Source: Ruminococcus sp.
Lineage (GTDB): Bacteria > Bacillota > Clostridia > Oscillospirales > Ruminococcaceae
Assembly (NCBI GenBank): GCA_017649325.1
Contig: JAGCHA010000127.1
Span: 1-41,237 of the forward strand
Direction: 5' to 3'
DNA: 41,237 nt
Position 1 is the stretch's first letter. The number at the start of each line of letters is the position of its first letter. Below the pieces are notes generated by a model, which ran no database searches, had not been told where the DNA came from, and saw nothing but the letters and a program-made list of their open reading frames with translations. A program made the position numbers and the translations under genes. Shown here one piece after another: positions 14,957 through 23,398 of this stretch.

Positions 14957-17200
14957 TTATACAAGGCTCAGCTGATTGCTGTCGCCGAGCTCCTTCGCGG
15001 GCTTGCCTGCCGCGGGTACCGACTTCGCCCGGTATTTCTCCAGCTCGGGAGCTTCATCCTCCGTGATAGTCTTCGCTGACGCGAGCTGTGCGTTCTTCCT
15101 CAGCGTTATCACCTGTACGCCCTGCGAGTCACGTGTGGACTTGGGCAGTATCATTCCCGAATTGAACACGAGGGCGTGTCCCGACGTCGTGCGGAGAAGT
15201 ATGTCCGCCTCCTCGGTCACGAATACTGCCGCAACGAGAGGCGACTTGTCCGAGTATGCATTCGCGAGCTTTTTGCGGTTGGTCTTGGTCTCATATGATT
15301 TCAGCGGTATCTTCGCCGCCTTGCCGTTCTCGAAGAAGAATATGATGTAGCCGCTGTAATCGGTGGTCGGTATCATCAGACGGAGATTCTCGCCCTCGTC
15401 AAAGCTAAGCTTCGCGGGGACGTAGTCGCCCATGACGCTCGCCTTCGTGTCGTCAAATGCGCTCGCCTTCGACTTGTATGCCTGCGCCTTGTCCGAGAAG
15501 AAGATGAGGTCGGTCTTGTTCGTCGCCTCGAAGGTCTGGCTGATGTAGTCGCCGTCCTTGAGCTTCTGCTCGCTGCTCATGCGGAGCGACTGCGGTGTTA
15601 TCTTCTTGAAGTAGCCGCTGTCCGATACGAATAGGTTTACTGCGTAATCGGGTGTGTCGTCTGAATCCTCCTCTTCCTCCACGTCGGACTGGTAGTAGAA
15701 GAATGTACGTCTCGGCTGTGCATAGTTCTTCGAGACATCTTTCAGCTCTTCGATGATTATCTTGCGTATCTTCTTCTTGTCGCGGAGTATTTCTTCCATT
15801 TCCGCGATGTCTTTGCGGAGCTGGTCGACCTCCTCCACGCGGCGGAGAATGTACTGGCGGTTGATGTTGCGGAGCTTTATCTCGGCTACATATTCAGCCT
15901 GCACCTCGTCGATGCCGAAGCCTATCATGAGGTTCGGTACGACATCCGCTTCCTCTTCGGTCTCGCGGATTATCTTTATCGCCTTGTCGATGTCGAGAAG
16001 TATCTTCGACAGTGCTTCGAGCAGGTGGAGCTTCTCCTTCTTCTTCTGGAGGTCGAAGTAGGTGCGGCGCATCACGCACTCCTCGCGGAATGCTGTCCAC
16101 TCGGTGAGTATCTCGCGCACGCCCATTACCTTTGGTGTTCCTGCGATGAGGATGTTGAAATTGCAGGGGTAGCTGTCCTGCAAAGGCGTGAGGCGGTAGA
16201 GCTTCTGCATGAGCTTGTCGGGGTCAGTGCCGCGCTTTATCTCTATTGCGAGCTTCAGACCGTTGATGTCGGTCTCGTCGCGGACGTCTGATATCTCGCG
16301 TATCTTGCCCGCCTTTATCAGCTCGATTATCTTGTCCTGTATCGCTTCAACAGTGGTAGTATACGGTATCTGGGTGACCTCTATGCACCTGGATTCGCTG
16401 TCATAGCTGTACTTCGAGCGTACCTTTATGCTGCCGCGTCCCGTTTCGTAGACCTTGTTCAGCTCCGCTTCGTCGTAGAGGAGGAAACCTCCGCCGGGAA
16501 AATCGGGACCTTTCAGTGTGCTGAGGATATCGTGGTTCGGGTCCTTCATCAGGGCTATCGTGGTCTCGCATATCTCCGCGAGATTGAACGGGCAGACGTT
16601 GCTCGCCATGGATACGGCGATACCCGTATTCGAGTTCACGAGCACCGTCGGGAAGGTCGCGGGGAGGAGAGTGGGCTCCTGCATGGTGTTGTCGTAGTTG
16701 GGGACGAAATCGACTGTGTCGTGGTCGATGTCGCGGAAGAGCTCGTTGCATATCTTCTCGAGCTTGACTTCGGTGTATCGCGCTGCCGCGAAACGCGTCT
16801 TGCTCGAATACTGCTTGCCGAAGTTGCCCTTGCTGTCGATGTATGGGTGGAGCAGTGACTCGTTGCCGCGTGTGAGACGCACCATTGTTTCGTATATCGC
16901 CTGGTCGCCGTGGGGGTTGAGCTTCATAGTTTCGCCGACTACGTTTGCAGACTTCGAGCGCTCCTTGTCGGGGGAGAGAAGTCCGCGCTTGTACATCATG
17001 TACAGCAGCTTGCGGTGAGAGGGCTTGAAGCCGTCTATCTCGGGGAGAGCTCGCGATACGATGACGCTCATCGCGTAGGGCATATAGTTGCTTTTCAGTA
17101 CGTCCGTGATGTGCTGGTCAACTACGCTGCCCGAGCCCTCTATATACGCCTCGTGCTTGAATACGGGCGCTTTGTTTGAGGAGTCTTTTTTCTTTGCCAT
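14957..17200 (-). CDS. parC: Type IIA DNA topoisomerase subunit A (ParC-like)
   Basis: Breakage-reunion subunit of a topoisomerase IV or gyrase paralogue; relaxes and decatenates DNA with the B subunit encoded just upstream. The 747 residues include IDGFKPSHRKLLYMM, GNFGKQYSSKT and the active site AAARYTEVKL (Arg141-Tyr142). A coiled-coil tower follows, then a reduced C-terminal beta-propeller region (about 510-720). No QRRGGKG GyrA-box is visible, so true gyrase activity is unlikely. Many usual positions are changed (IDGFKP instead of RDGLKP), marking a divergent clade. ATG with AAGGAG; 50 nt after parE stops, so one operon. N-terminus MAKKKD matches that of ParE here. Whether it is the main cellular topoisomerase IV cannot be decided from the window. 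Confidence 0.88.
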   Translation of the reverse strand: MAKKKDSSNKAPVFKHEAYIEGSGSVVDQHITDVLKSNYMPYAMSVIVSRALPEIDGFKPSHRKLLYMMYKRGLLSPDKERSKSANVVGETMKLNPHGDQAIYETMVRLTRGNESLLHPYIDSKGNFGKQYSSKTRFAAARYTEVKLEKICNELFRDIDHDTVDFVPNYDNTMQEPTLLPATFPTVLVNSNTGIAVSMASNVCPFNLAEICETTIALMKDPNHDILSTLKGPDFPGGGFLLYDEAELNKVYETGRGSIKVRSKYSYDSESRCIEVTQIPYTTTVEAIQDKIIELIKAGKIREISDVRDETDINGLKLAIEIKRGTDPDKLMQKLYRLTPLQDSYPCNFNILIAGTPKVMGVREILTEWTAFREECVMRRTYFDLQKKKEKLHLLEALSKILLDIDKAIKIIRETEEEADVVPNLMIGFGIDEVQAEYVAEIKLRNINRQYILRRVEEVDQLRKDIAEMEEILRDKKKIRKIIIEELKDVSKNYAQPRRTFFYYQSDVEEEEDSDDTPDYAVNLFVSDSGYFKKITPQSLRMSSEQKLKDGDYISQTFEATNKTDLIFFSDKAQAYKSKASAFDDTKASVMGDYVPAKLSFDEGENLRLMIPTTDYSGYIIFFFENGKAAKIPLKSYETKTNRKKLANAYSDKSPLVAAVFVTEEADILLRTTSGHALVFNSGMILPKSTRDSQGVQVITLRKNAQLASAKTITEDEAPELEKYRAKSVPAAGKPAKELGDSNQLSLV

Positions 17201-17250
17201 TGTGTTCTCCTTTTATCATTTTTTGTCAGATGTTATCAAAGCTTGCTCTG

Positions 17251-19230
17251 TTACGAGATATCTGCGAGGTCGAGGTAGTCTGCGCCGTAATCGGAGATGT
17301 AATCCTTGCGTCCCTGTAAGTCGTCGCCGAGCAGCATCTCGAACACTTCGGCGGAATCTGTGATGTCGTCCACCGTTACCTTGATAAGACGGCGCGTATC
17401 GGGGTTCATAGTCGTCAGGCTCATCATATCCGGCTCGTTCTCACCGAGACCTTTCGAGCGCTGTATCGTGTGCTTCTTGTCGCCTATCATTTCAAGTATG
17501 TGCTGCTTTTCCTGCTCTGTGTAGGCGAAGTAGGTCTTTTCCTTTGTGTTTATCTCGAAAAGCGGCGATTCCGCGATGTATACATAGCCCTCCTCTATCA
17601 GTTTGGGAGTCAGCCTGTACAGCATCGTCAGTATCAGCGTGCGTATCTGGAAACCGTCGACGTCGGCATCGGTGCAGATAACTATCTTGTTCCAGCGGAA
17701 GTTGTTGATGTCGAATGAGGAGAGCTCCTTGTTCGCTTTAGAGGTGACCTCGACTCCGCAGCCGAGAACCTTTATGAGGTCGGTGATTATCTCGCTCTTG
17801 AATATCTTGGAGTATTCTGCCTTGAGGCAGTTCAGTATCTTTCCGCGGACGGGGATAACTGCCTGAAATTCGGCGTCTCTTGCCAGCTTTACCGAACCGA
17901 GCGCCGAGTCGCCCTCCACGATGTATATCTCGCGGCGTGTAACGTCCTTGGTGCGGCAGTCCACGAACTTCTCGACCATATTCGCGAGGTCTATCTTGCC
18001 CGTGAGCTTGTTCTTCATATTCTGACGGGTGCGCTCGGCGTTCTCGCGGCTGCGCTTGTTCAGCAGGACCTGCTCGGATATCCTCTTGGCTTCGTCGGGA
18101 TTCTCGATGAAGTAGACTTCGAGCTGGTGGCGGAGAAATTCCGTCATCGCCTCGCGTATGAATTTATTGGTGATAGCTTTCTTGGTCTGGTTGGCGTAGG
18201 AGGTCTGGGTGGAGAAGTTGGAAGATATCAGTACGAGACATTCTTCGACGTCCTCGTACTTTATCTTGCTCTCGTTTTTCTGGTAGCCGTTCACGGACTT
18301 GATGTAGGCGTCTATCTGCGCGGGGAGGGCGCGCTTGACCGCCTCTTCGGGGGAACCGCCGTGCTCGAGAAAGCTCGAATTGTGGTAGTGCTCCTTCATC
18401 TTTACCTTGTTCGAGAAGGTGAGTGCTACGTCGAACTTGACTTTGTATTCGGGCTTGTCCTCGCGGTCTTTGCCGCGGCGCTCGGCTGTCCAGTGCTGTA
18501 TCGTGGTCAGCGAGTTTTCGCCGACTATCTCACCTACGTAGTCGGTGATGCCGTTCTCGTAGAAAAACTCGGTCTCATTGAAGCCGCCTGCCTCGTTCTC
18601 GGAGCGGAATACGAACAGGATATTCGGGTTTACGACTGCCTGACGCTTCAGGATATCGTGGAAGAATTCGTCTGATATGTTTATATCGGTGAATACCTCG
18701 AGGTCGGGGCGCCAGCGGGTCTTGGTGCCTGTCTGCTTGCGCTTTGACGGCTCCTTTTTCAGTCCGCCGACGTTGTTGCCCTTCTCGAAGTGGAGCTCGT
18801 ATCTATAGCCGTCGCGCACGACCTCTACGTCCATATACTCGGAGGCGTACTGCGTCGAGCACAGACCCAGTCCGTTCAGTCCGAGCGAGAATTCGTAGCT
18901 CTCGCCGCTCGGGTCGTACTTGCCGCCAGCGTAGAGCTCACAGTAGACGAGCTCCCAGTTGTAGCGCTGCTCGGTGCTGTTGTAGTCGACGGGACAGCCG
19001 CGCCCGAAGTCTTCGACCTCTATCTCGTTATTTCTGTAATGGGTGACGATTATCTTGTTTCCGTAGCCCGCTCTCGCCTCGTCTATGGAGTTGGAGATGA
19101 CCTCGAAAACCGAGTGCTCGCAGCCGTCAAGACCGTCCGAGCCGAAGATGACCGCGGGACGGAGCCTGACTCTGTCCGCGCCCTTTAGCATCGTTATACT
19201 TTCGTTGCTGTAATCCTTCTTTTTTGCCAT
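17251..19230 (-). CDS. parE: Type IIA DNA topoisomerase subunit B (ParE-like)
   Basis: ATPase subunit (659 residues). GHKL fold about 15-220: EVISNSIDEARAGYG holds the Mg-ATP Glu/Asn, DFGRGCPVD the Asp, and GLNGLGLCSTQYAS the ATP lid. Transducer domain about 230-400. TOPRIM about 430-550 with EGDSALGSVKLARD and the metal motif DADVDG. The family motif normally reads RKRPGMYIG; here it is RLRPAVIFGSDGLDG, again a divergent lineage. First gene of the parE-parC operon, behind its own promoter. The leader has a hairpin between a strong AAAGGAG and the ATG, with a weaker AGGA close to the start. Confidence 0.88.
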   Translation of the reverse strand: MAKKKDYSNESITMLKGADRVRLRPAVIFGSDGLDGCEHSVFEVISNSIDEARAGYGNKIIVTHYRNNEIEVEDFGRGCPVDYNSTEQRYNWELVYCELYAGGKYDPSGESYEFSLGLNGLGLCSTQYASEYMDVEVVRDGYRYELHFEKGNNVGGLKKEPSKRKQTGTKTRWRPDLEVFTDINISDEFFHDILKRQAVVNPNILFVFRSENEAGGFNETEFFYENGITDYVGEIVGENSLTTIQHWTAERRGKDREDKPEYKVKFDVALTFSNKVKMKEHYHNSSFLEHGGSPEEAVKRALPAQIDAYIKSVNGYQKNESKIKYEDVEECLVLISSNFSTQTSYANQTKKAITNKFIREAMTEFLRHQLEVYFIENPDEAKRISEQVLLNKRSRENAERTRQNMKNKLTGKIDLANMVEKFVDCRTKDVTRREIYIVEGDSALGSVKLARDAEFQAVIPVRGKILNCLKAEYSKIFKSEIITDLIKVLGCGVEVTSKANKELSSFDINNFRWNKIVICTDADVDGFQIRTLILTMLYRLTPKLIEEGYVYIAESPLFEINTKEKTYFAYTEQEKQHILEMIGDKKHTIQRSKGLGENEPDMMSLTTMNPDTRRLIKVTVDDITDSAEVFEMLLGDDLQGRKDYISDYGADYLDLADIS

Positions 19231-19291
19231 GATATCCTGCCGTCGGTCAGTGCCGACGCTCCTTTCGCCTCAGATAAAAATAATCCTTAAT

Positions 19292-19320
19292 ATTATAACA
19301 CCTCACGCACTGTTTTGCAA
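19292..19320 (-). promoter_or_regulatory. Promoter of parE-parC
   Basis: Minus strand: TTGCAA, 17 nt, TATAAT. The leader contains AAAGGAG, then a perfect 6-bp hairpin (CGTCGG, CACTGA, CCGACG; 19241-19258), then AGGATATC and the ATG. Confidence 0.8.
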
Positions 19321-19344
19321 GCTTTTTTATTGCGCTTTTGCATG

Positions 19345-19373
19345 AAAAAACTGCCCGATATCTTCGGGCAGTT
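19345..19373 (-). terminator. Intrinsic terminator after the transglutaminase-like genes
   Basis: Minus strand: AACTGCCCGA, 5-nt loop, TCGGGCAGTT, then a T-run. Just after the stop at 19377. Confidence 0.92.
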
Positions 19374-19376
19374 CGT

Positions 19377-20480
19377 TCAGTATGTTATTTGCAGCACGTA
19401 CATCTTGTCGTCGCAGGAGTAGTTCAGCGAGTAGCCGAGCTCGGTATATTCCGACAGATCCCATATCTCCTCATTCCCGAAAAGTCCGTCCAGAGCGCTT
19501 CGGAAGCTTGTCTCATCCGCGAACATTATCTCCGCTACGCCTTTGTCGGCGTTTGCTGCGAGCACGCGCCCGACATCCGCGGGTGAATACACTCTGAGGT
19601 AGGCGTTGTTCATTATGAAGTAGTTCCTGTCGAGTGAATCGCAGACAGGAACGTAATACTGACTCTCGTTCAGCGTCCGCGTGCGCAGGAGCAGTTCGTC
19701 ATTTATCATGAAGTAGTTGTGGCGGAGCTTGTCGATGTCCGCGTCGCCCTCTGCTTCGGGGTCGTCCCATGTGAGGTCGACCCAGTAGTATCTGCCGTCT
19801 ATTTTAACATAGTTCCACGCGTGGCTGCCGCGGTCGCTCTGCCCCGAGCAGACGCCGCATTCTATGCCGAGCTTCTGCATGATGAGGTTGTATGCCTCCG
19901 CATAGCCCTGACATACGGCGCTGCCGTCAACCAGACAGCCGTATGCGGTGCCCCACAGCCCGTTGTAGCTGAGCCCCAGTTTCTCGGAGGCGTAGCGCGT
20001 ATTGTTCACGATGTAGTCGTGTACGAACAGTGCCTTGTTGTAGTCGTTGGAGCCTGCGGGTATCTGTGATGTAACTTTGTCGACGGTTCGCAGCAGCTCC
20101 TCGTGCATGGTGCGGAGCTCCTCCGCGCTGTAGTCGTTGAGCGTCATAAAGCTGACCGAGGTCGAATCACCGCCGGTGGTGACTGTGTAGCCGTTAAGCC
20201 AGAAGTAATCGGGATAGAAGTGGCATATCTTGTCTACCGCTTCGTCGACAGCTTCCTGTGACAGCAATGCGTCATATTCGGTGTCGTTGTTGTACTCCGA
20301 GAGCGCGGCGCTTATCTTCTCAAATACCTCGTCGGATGTGTAGGTCTCCTGTGCCCGCGGAGTGACGATACTGACGGGGGCAGTGTTACTGCCCGACATA
20401 CATCCCGTCATTACCATGCACGCTGTCACGGCTGCCGCTGCGAGCGCTGTTATGCGCATTATGTATTTTTTCTCTGTCAT
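19377..20480 (-). CDS. Transglutaminase-fold lipoprotein, copy 2
   Basis: 367 residues. A short signal with lipobox MTGC (Cys27) makes it an exported, membrane-anchored protein. A papain-like transglutaminase core follows with Cys190 (VDGSAVCQGYAEA), His220 (GSHAWNYVKIDG) and Asp235 (YYWVDLTWDD), a complete triad. In Firmicutes such domains are mostly cell-surface proteases or crosslinkers; substrate unknown. The ATG starts 1 nt after the stop of the upstream paralogue, with no good Shine-Dalgarno, so it is probably translated by coupling. An in-frame ATG seven codons later is an alternative start. It shares the triad context YGCLVDGSAVC-GY-EA and the overall plan with its neighbour: a tandem duplication, now well diverged. 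Confidence 0.88.
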   Translation of the reverse strand: MTEKKYIMRITALAAAAVTACMVMTGCMSGSNTAPVSIVTPRAQETYTSDEVFEKISAALSEYNNDTEYDALLSQEAVDEAVDKICHFYPDYFWLNGYTVTTGGDSTSVSFMTLNDYSAEELRTMHEELLRTVDKVTSQIPAGSNDYNKALFVHDYIVNNTRYASEKLGLSYNGLWGTAYGCLVDGSAVCQGYAEAYNLIMQKLGIECGVCSGQSDRGSHAWNYVKIDGRYYWVDLTWDDPEAEGDADIDKLRHNYFMINDELLLRTRTLNESQYYVPVCDSLDRNYFIMNNAYLRVYSPADVGRVLAANADKGVAEIMFADETSFRSALDGLFGNEEIWDLSEYTELGYSLNYSCDDKMYVLQITY

Positions 20481-20481
20481 A

Positions 20482-21567
20482 TCAGAAATTGATGTTTATC
20501 GCGAACATATTGTCCTCTCGGTAGTATTTCATTGTGTCGGGGTCGATGTTTGATGCCTTGTATACCTTGCTGTCGTCGAAGAGGTCGTACAGCGCCTCCT
20601 TGTAGGTCGCGTAGTCTGCAAACATGAATTCGCAGTGTTTCTTGTCGGAACAGCTCTCGATGTAGGATATTACGTCGTCCCTGTTGTATTCTTTGAAGTA
20701 TGAGCCGTTCTTCACGTAGTAGTTCTCGTCTATTGAGGTGCATTCGGGGAAGTAGCCCTGTGTCCAGTCCACATTCCTTGAGCGGAGCAGCATATCGCTG
20801 TTCACGAGGAAGTAGGTGTGCTCTGCCTGATAGCCATTGCCGTGGCTGTCCAGATCGTCCCATGTGGTGTCGAGCCAGTAATACTTACCGTCGACCTTTA
20901 CATAGTTCCATGCGTGGTTCGAGCCCGTGCAGATACCGCTCTCGATACCGAGTGCGTTCATTATGAGCGTGAATGCCTCAGAATAGCCTTCGCATACGGC
21001 GCTTCCGTCTACGAGACAGCCATAGGAGGTATGGCAGAGTGCGGGGTCACTGTTGGCGGCTCCTGCGTGGTCGTAGGTGGTGTTGTCCGCGATATAATCG
21101 TGTACGTAGAGTATCTTGTCATAGTCACTGCCCGCAGGGGCTCCTGCTACTATCTCATTCACCTTGTCGTCGAGCTTTGCAGCCATATCGGGTACTTCAT
21201 CCTCTTCGAGCCCGTCGAGCAGTCCGAGGCTCACCTTCGAGCCGTCGGTGACGGTCACGGCAGAGTATCTCTTGCCGAGCCAGAATATCTCGGGGTGGTC
21301 GCTCGGAAGGTGTGCGAGCGCTTTCTTGACGTCCTGATTGGTTATGCGGGTGTGCACGATACAGGTCGACTTGAATTGCAGTATCTCGTCACACATCTCG
21401 TGATACCATTCGTTTGCCTGCATATCTGCTCCTGTTATCGTGAGCTCGGGGACTGTGTTGGTGACGGGCTCGACGGGCTCCTTGATGTGCTCCTTTGTCG
21501 GAGCGGAGCAGCCTGCGAGCAGTAAGAGTGATGCGGTCATTGCTGTGAATATTCTGCTTGTTTTCAT
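20482..21567 (-). CDS. Transglutaminase-fold lipoprotein, copy 1
   Basis: 361 residues with signal and lipobox LAGC (Cys20). The triad is Cys192 (VDGSAVCEGYSEA), His218 (SNHAWNYVKVDG) and Asp233 (YYWLDTTWDD). Paralogue of the next gene, with conserved order of motifs: HPEIFWLG here versus YPDYFWLNG there, and VHDYIADNT versus VHDYIVNNT. ATG with AGGAGAG. Starts 41 nt after the lactate dehydrogenase gene and has no visible promoter or terminator in that gap, so it probably shares the ldh transcript. Role unknown; an extracytoplasmic, lipid-anchored hydrolase or crosslinking enzyme is the likeliest class. Confidence 0.88.
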   Translation of the reverse strand: MKTSRIFTAMTASLLLLAGCSAPTKEHIKEPVEPVTNTVPELTITGADMQANEWYHEMCDEILQFKSTCIVHTRITNQDVKKALAHLPSDHPEIFWLGKRYSAVTVTDGSKVSLGLLDGLEEDEVPDMAAKLDDKVNEIVAGAPAGSDYDKILYVHDYIADNTTYDHAGAANSDPALCHTSYGCLVDGSAVCEGYSEAFTLIMNALGIESGICTGSNHAWNYVKVDGKYYWLDTTWDDLDSHGNGYQAEHTYFLVNSDMLLRSRNVDWTQGYFPECTSIDENYYVKNGSYFKEYNRDDVISYIESCSDKKHCEFMFADYATYKEALYDLFDDSKVYKASNIDPDTMKYYREDNMFAININF

Positions 21568-21608
21568 TGTTTCTCTCCTATATTTATCCTTAAAATACTA
21601 TGTGTTGG

Positions 21609-22562
21609 TCACATCTTCAGTCCGTCAAAGCTTTCGTCGAGTATCTTAGCCGAGCTGCGGAATTTTTCCTTCTCGTCCTCGGTGAGCGAGAGTTCGAGTA
21701 CCTCCTTGACGCCGTTCCTGCCGATTATGCAGGGGACTCCGATGAATACGCCGCGGCTGTCGTACTCGCCGCAAAGCTTAGCTGAGACAGTCAGCACGCT
21801 GTTCTCGTCGCCGAGTATCGCTTTCACTATCCTCGTGATAGCCATGCCGATGCCGTAGTAGGTTGCGCGCTTCGCCTCGATTATCTTGTAGGCGGCTGTG
21901 CGTACCTGCTCCTCTATACTATTCATGTCGTCGGCGGTGTATGAGTTGCGCGGGTCGGAGAGTATCTCCGATACCTGCTTGGTCGCGAGCATCACCTGCG
22001 AGAGCGGTACGAATTCGCTGTCGCCGTGCTCGCCGATGACATAGGCGTGGATATTCTTCGGGTCTACCGTGAAGTAGTCGCCGAGCAGATAGCGAAGTCT
22101 TGCAGTGTCGAGCGAGGTGCCTGTGCCGATGACGCGCGAGGCTCCGAAGCGGGAGAGCTCGTAGGTCACTCGCGTCATTATGTCGACGGGGTTCGTTGCT
22201 ACGAGGAATATGCCGTCAAATCCAGACTTCACGACGGGTGTGATTATTGAGCGGAAGACCTCCGTGTTGCGCTGGAGCAGGTCGAGGCGCGTTTCGCCCT
22301 CCTTCTGTGCGACTCCTGCCGCGATGACGATTATGTCCGCGTCCTTGCAGTCGTGGTAGTCGCCCGCGTATATCTTCATATTTGATTTGGCGAAGGCGAG
22401 ACCGTGGTTGAGGTCCATTGCTTCGCCCATTGCCTTGTCCTTGTTCACGTCCACGAGCACCAGCTCGTTGCATATCCCGCCCTGATTTACCAGCGCGTAG
22501 GCAAAGCTCATTCCGACCATTCCTGTGCCGATGAGGACTACTTTTCTTCTGTCGTTGTTCAT
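21609..22562 (-). CDS. ldh: L-lactate dehydrogenase
   Basis: Reduces pyruvate to L-lactate with NADH, regenerating NAD+ in fermentation. 317 residues: Rossmann motif GTGMVGMSFA, acidic Asp38 in VLVDVN (NAD preference), Gln86 in GVAQKEGETRLD (lactate rather than malate specificity, with Arg92), substrate Arg155 in DTARLRYLL, and catalytic His179 in IGEHGDS. ATG with AAGGAG. Own promoter. First gene of a probable three-gene transcript with two transglutaminase-like lipoproteins, an unexpected partnership. Confidence 0.96.
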   Translation of the reverse strand: MNNDRRKVVLIGTGMVGMSFAYALVNQGGICNELVLVDVNKDKAMGEAMDLNHGLAFAKSNMKIYAGDYHDCKDADIIVIAAGVAQKEGETRLDLLQRNTEVFRSIITPVVKSGFDGIFLVATNPVDIMTRVTYELSRFGASRVIGTGTSLDTARLRYLLGDYFTVDPKNIHAYVIGEHGDSEFVPLSQVMLATKQVSEILSDPRNSYTADDMNSIEEQVRTAAYKIIEAKRATYYGIGMAITRIVKAILGDENSVLTVSAKLCGEYDSRGVFIGVPCIIGRNGVKEVLELSLTEDEKEKFRSSAKILDESFDGLKM

Positions 22563-22593
22563 ATTCCCGCTCCTTTGAAGTGTATTTGATTTA

Positions 22594-22622
22594 ATTTTAT
22601 ACTATTTTGGCTCATGTGTCAA
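22594..22622 (-). promoter_or_regulatory. Promoter of ldh
   Basis: Minus strand: TTGACA, 17 nt, TAAAAT. Short leader of about 25 nt without a hairpin. Confidence 0.7.
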
Positions 22623-22648
22623 GCTAATTCTTGCTGTTTGTAACATGC

Positions 22649-23398
22649 TTATTGCTTTCGGAGCTTTTTCAGCCCCGACTTTATCCCCGACATTATTACC
22701 TCCCGTGCCTCTATTGCTCTCTCCTTCGGGAGCGGCGGCGTGTCGGGCAGGGGATAGGCTATCCCCAGACGCTCGTACTTCGCCTTTGCCATGTCGTGAT
22801 ACGGCAGTACGTCCAGCGCTTTCAGGTTTTTCAGCGTCGAAAGGTACTCCCCGAGACGGAACAGCTCGTCATGGCTGTCTGTGATGTCCGGCACGACTAC
22901 GTGACGTATCCATACGGGTATGTCAAGGTCGCGGAGATGCTCCGCAAACCGCAGTATATTGGTGTTTCCTATCCCCGTAAGTGCTTTGTGCTTCTCGTTG
23001 TCGATGTGCTTGATATCAAGCATGACAAGGTCTGTGTACCTCAGCGCTTCGTCTATCTTTGCACTGTTTTCGGGCGAATATACCCCCGCAGATGTGTCAA
23101 GGCAGGTATGGACTCCCTTCGATTTCGCGAGACGGAACAGTTCTGAGAGAAATTCGGGCTGAGCGAGCGGCTCGCCGCCTGTTGCGGTTATACCGCCTGA
23201 TGTCAGGAATTCCTTGTAGGAGTCGTACTCGCGCATGAGCTCCTCCGCGGTGACATCCCTGCCGCCGCCGAAGTCCCATGTATCAGGGTTATGACAATAT
23301 CTGCACCGCAGCGGACAGCCCTGGAAAAATACGACATAGCGGATGCCGGGGCCGTCGACTGTGCCGAAGCTCTCAGTCGAATGTATGCGTCCTGTCAT
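22649..23398 (-). CDS. pflA: Pyruvate formate-lyase activating enzyme
   Basis: Radical SAM enzyme that puts the glycyl radical on pyruvate formate-lyase. 249 residues. The 4Fe-4S motif C-x3-C-x2-C (Cys28, 32, 35 in GCPLRCRYCHNPDTW), the SAM-binding GGEP (ITATGGEPLAQ), and the N-terminal SFGTVDGPGIR typical of PflA as opposed to other activases. Its start overlaps the stop of the CCA-adding gene by 4 nt (ATGA). The pflB substrate gene is not in the window. Confidence 0.94.
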   Translation of the reverse strand: MTGRIHSTESFGTVDGPGIRYVVFFQGCPLRCRYCHNPDTWDFGGGRDVTAEELMREYDSYKEFLTSGGITATGGEPLAQPEFLSELFRLAKSKGVHTCLDTSAGVYSPENSAKIDEALRYTDLVMLDIKHIDNEKHKALTGIGNTNILRFAEHLRDLDIPVWIRHVVVPDITDSHDELFRLGEYLSTLKNLKALDVLPYHDMAKAKYERLGIAYPLPDTPPLPKERAIEAREVIMSGIKSGLKKLRKQ

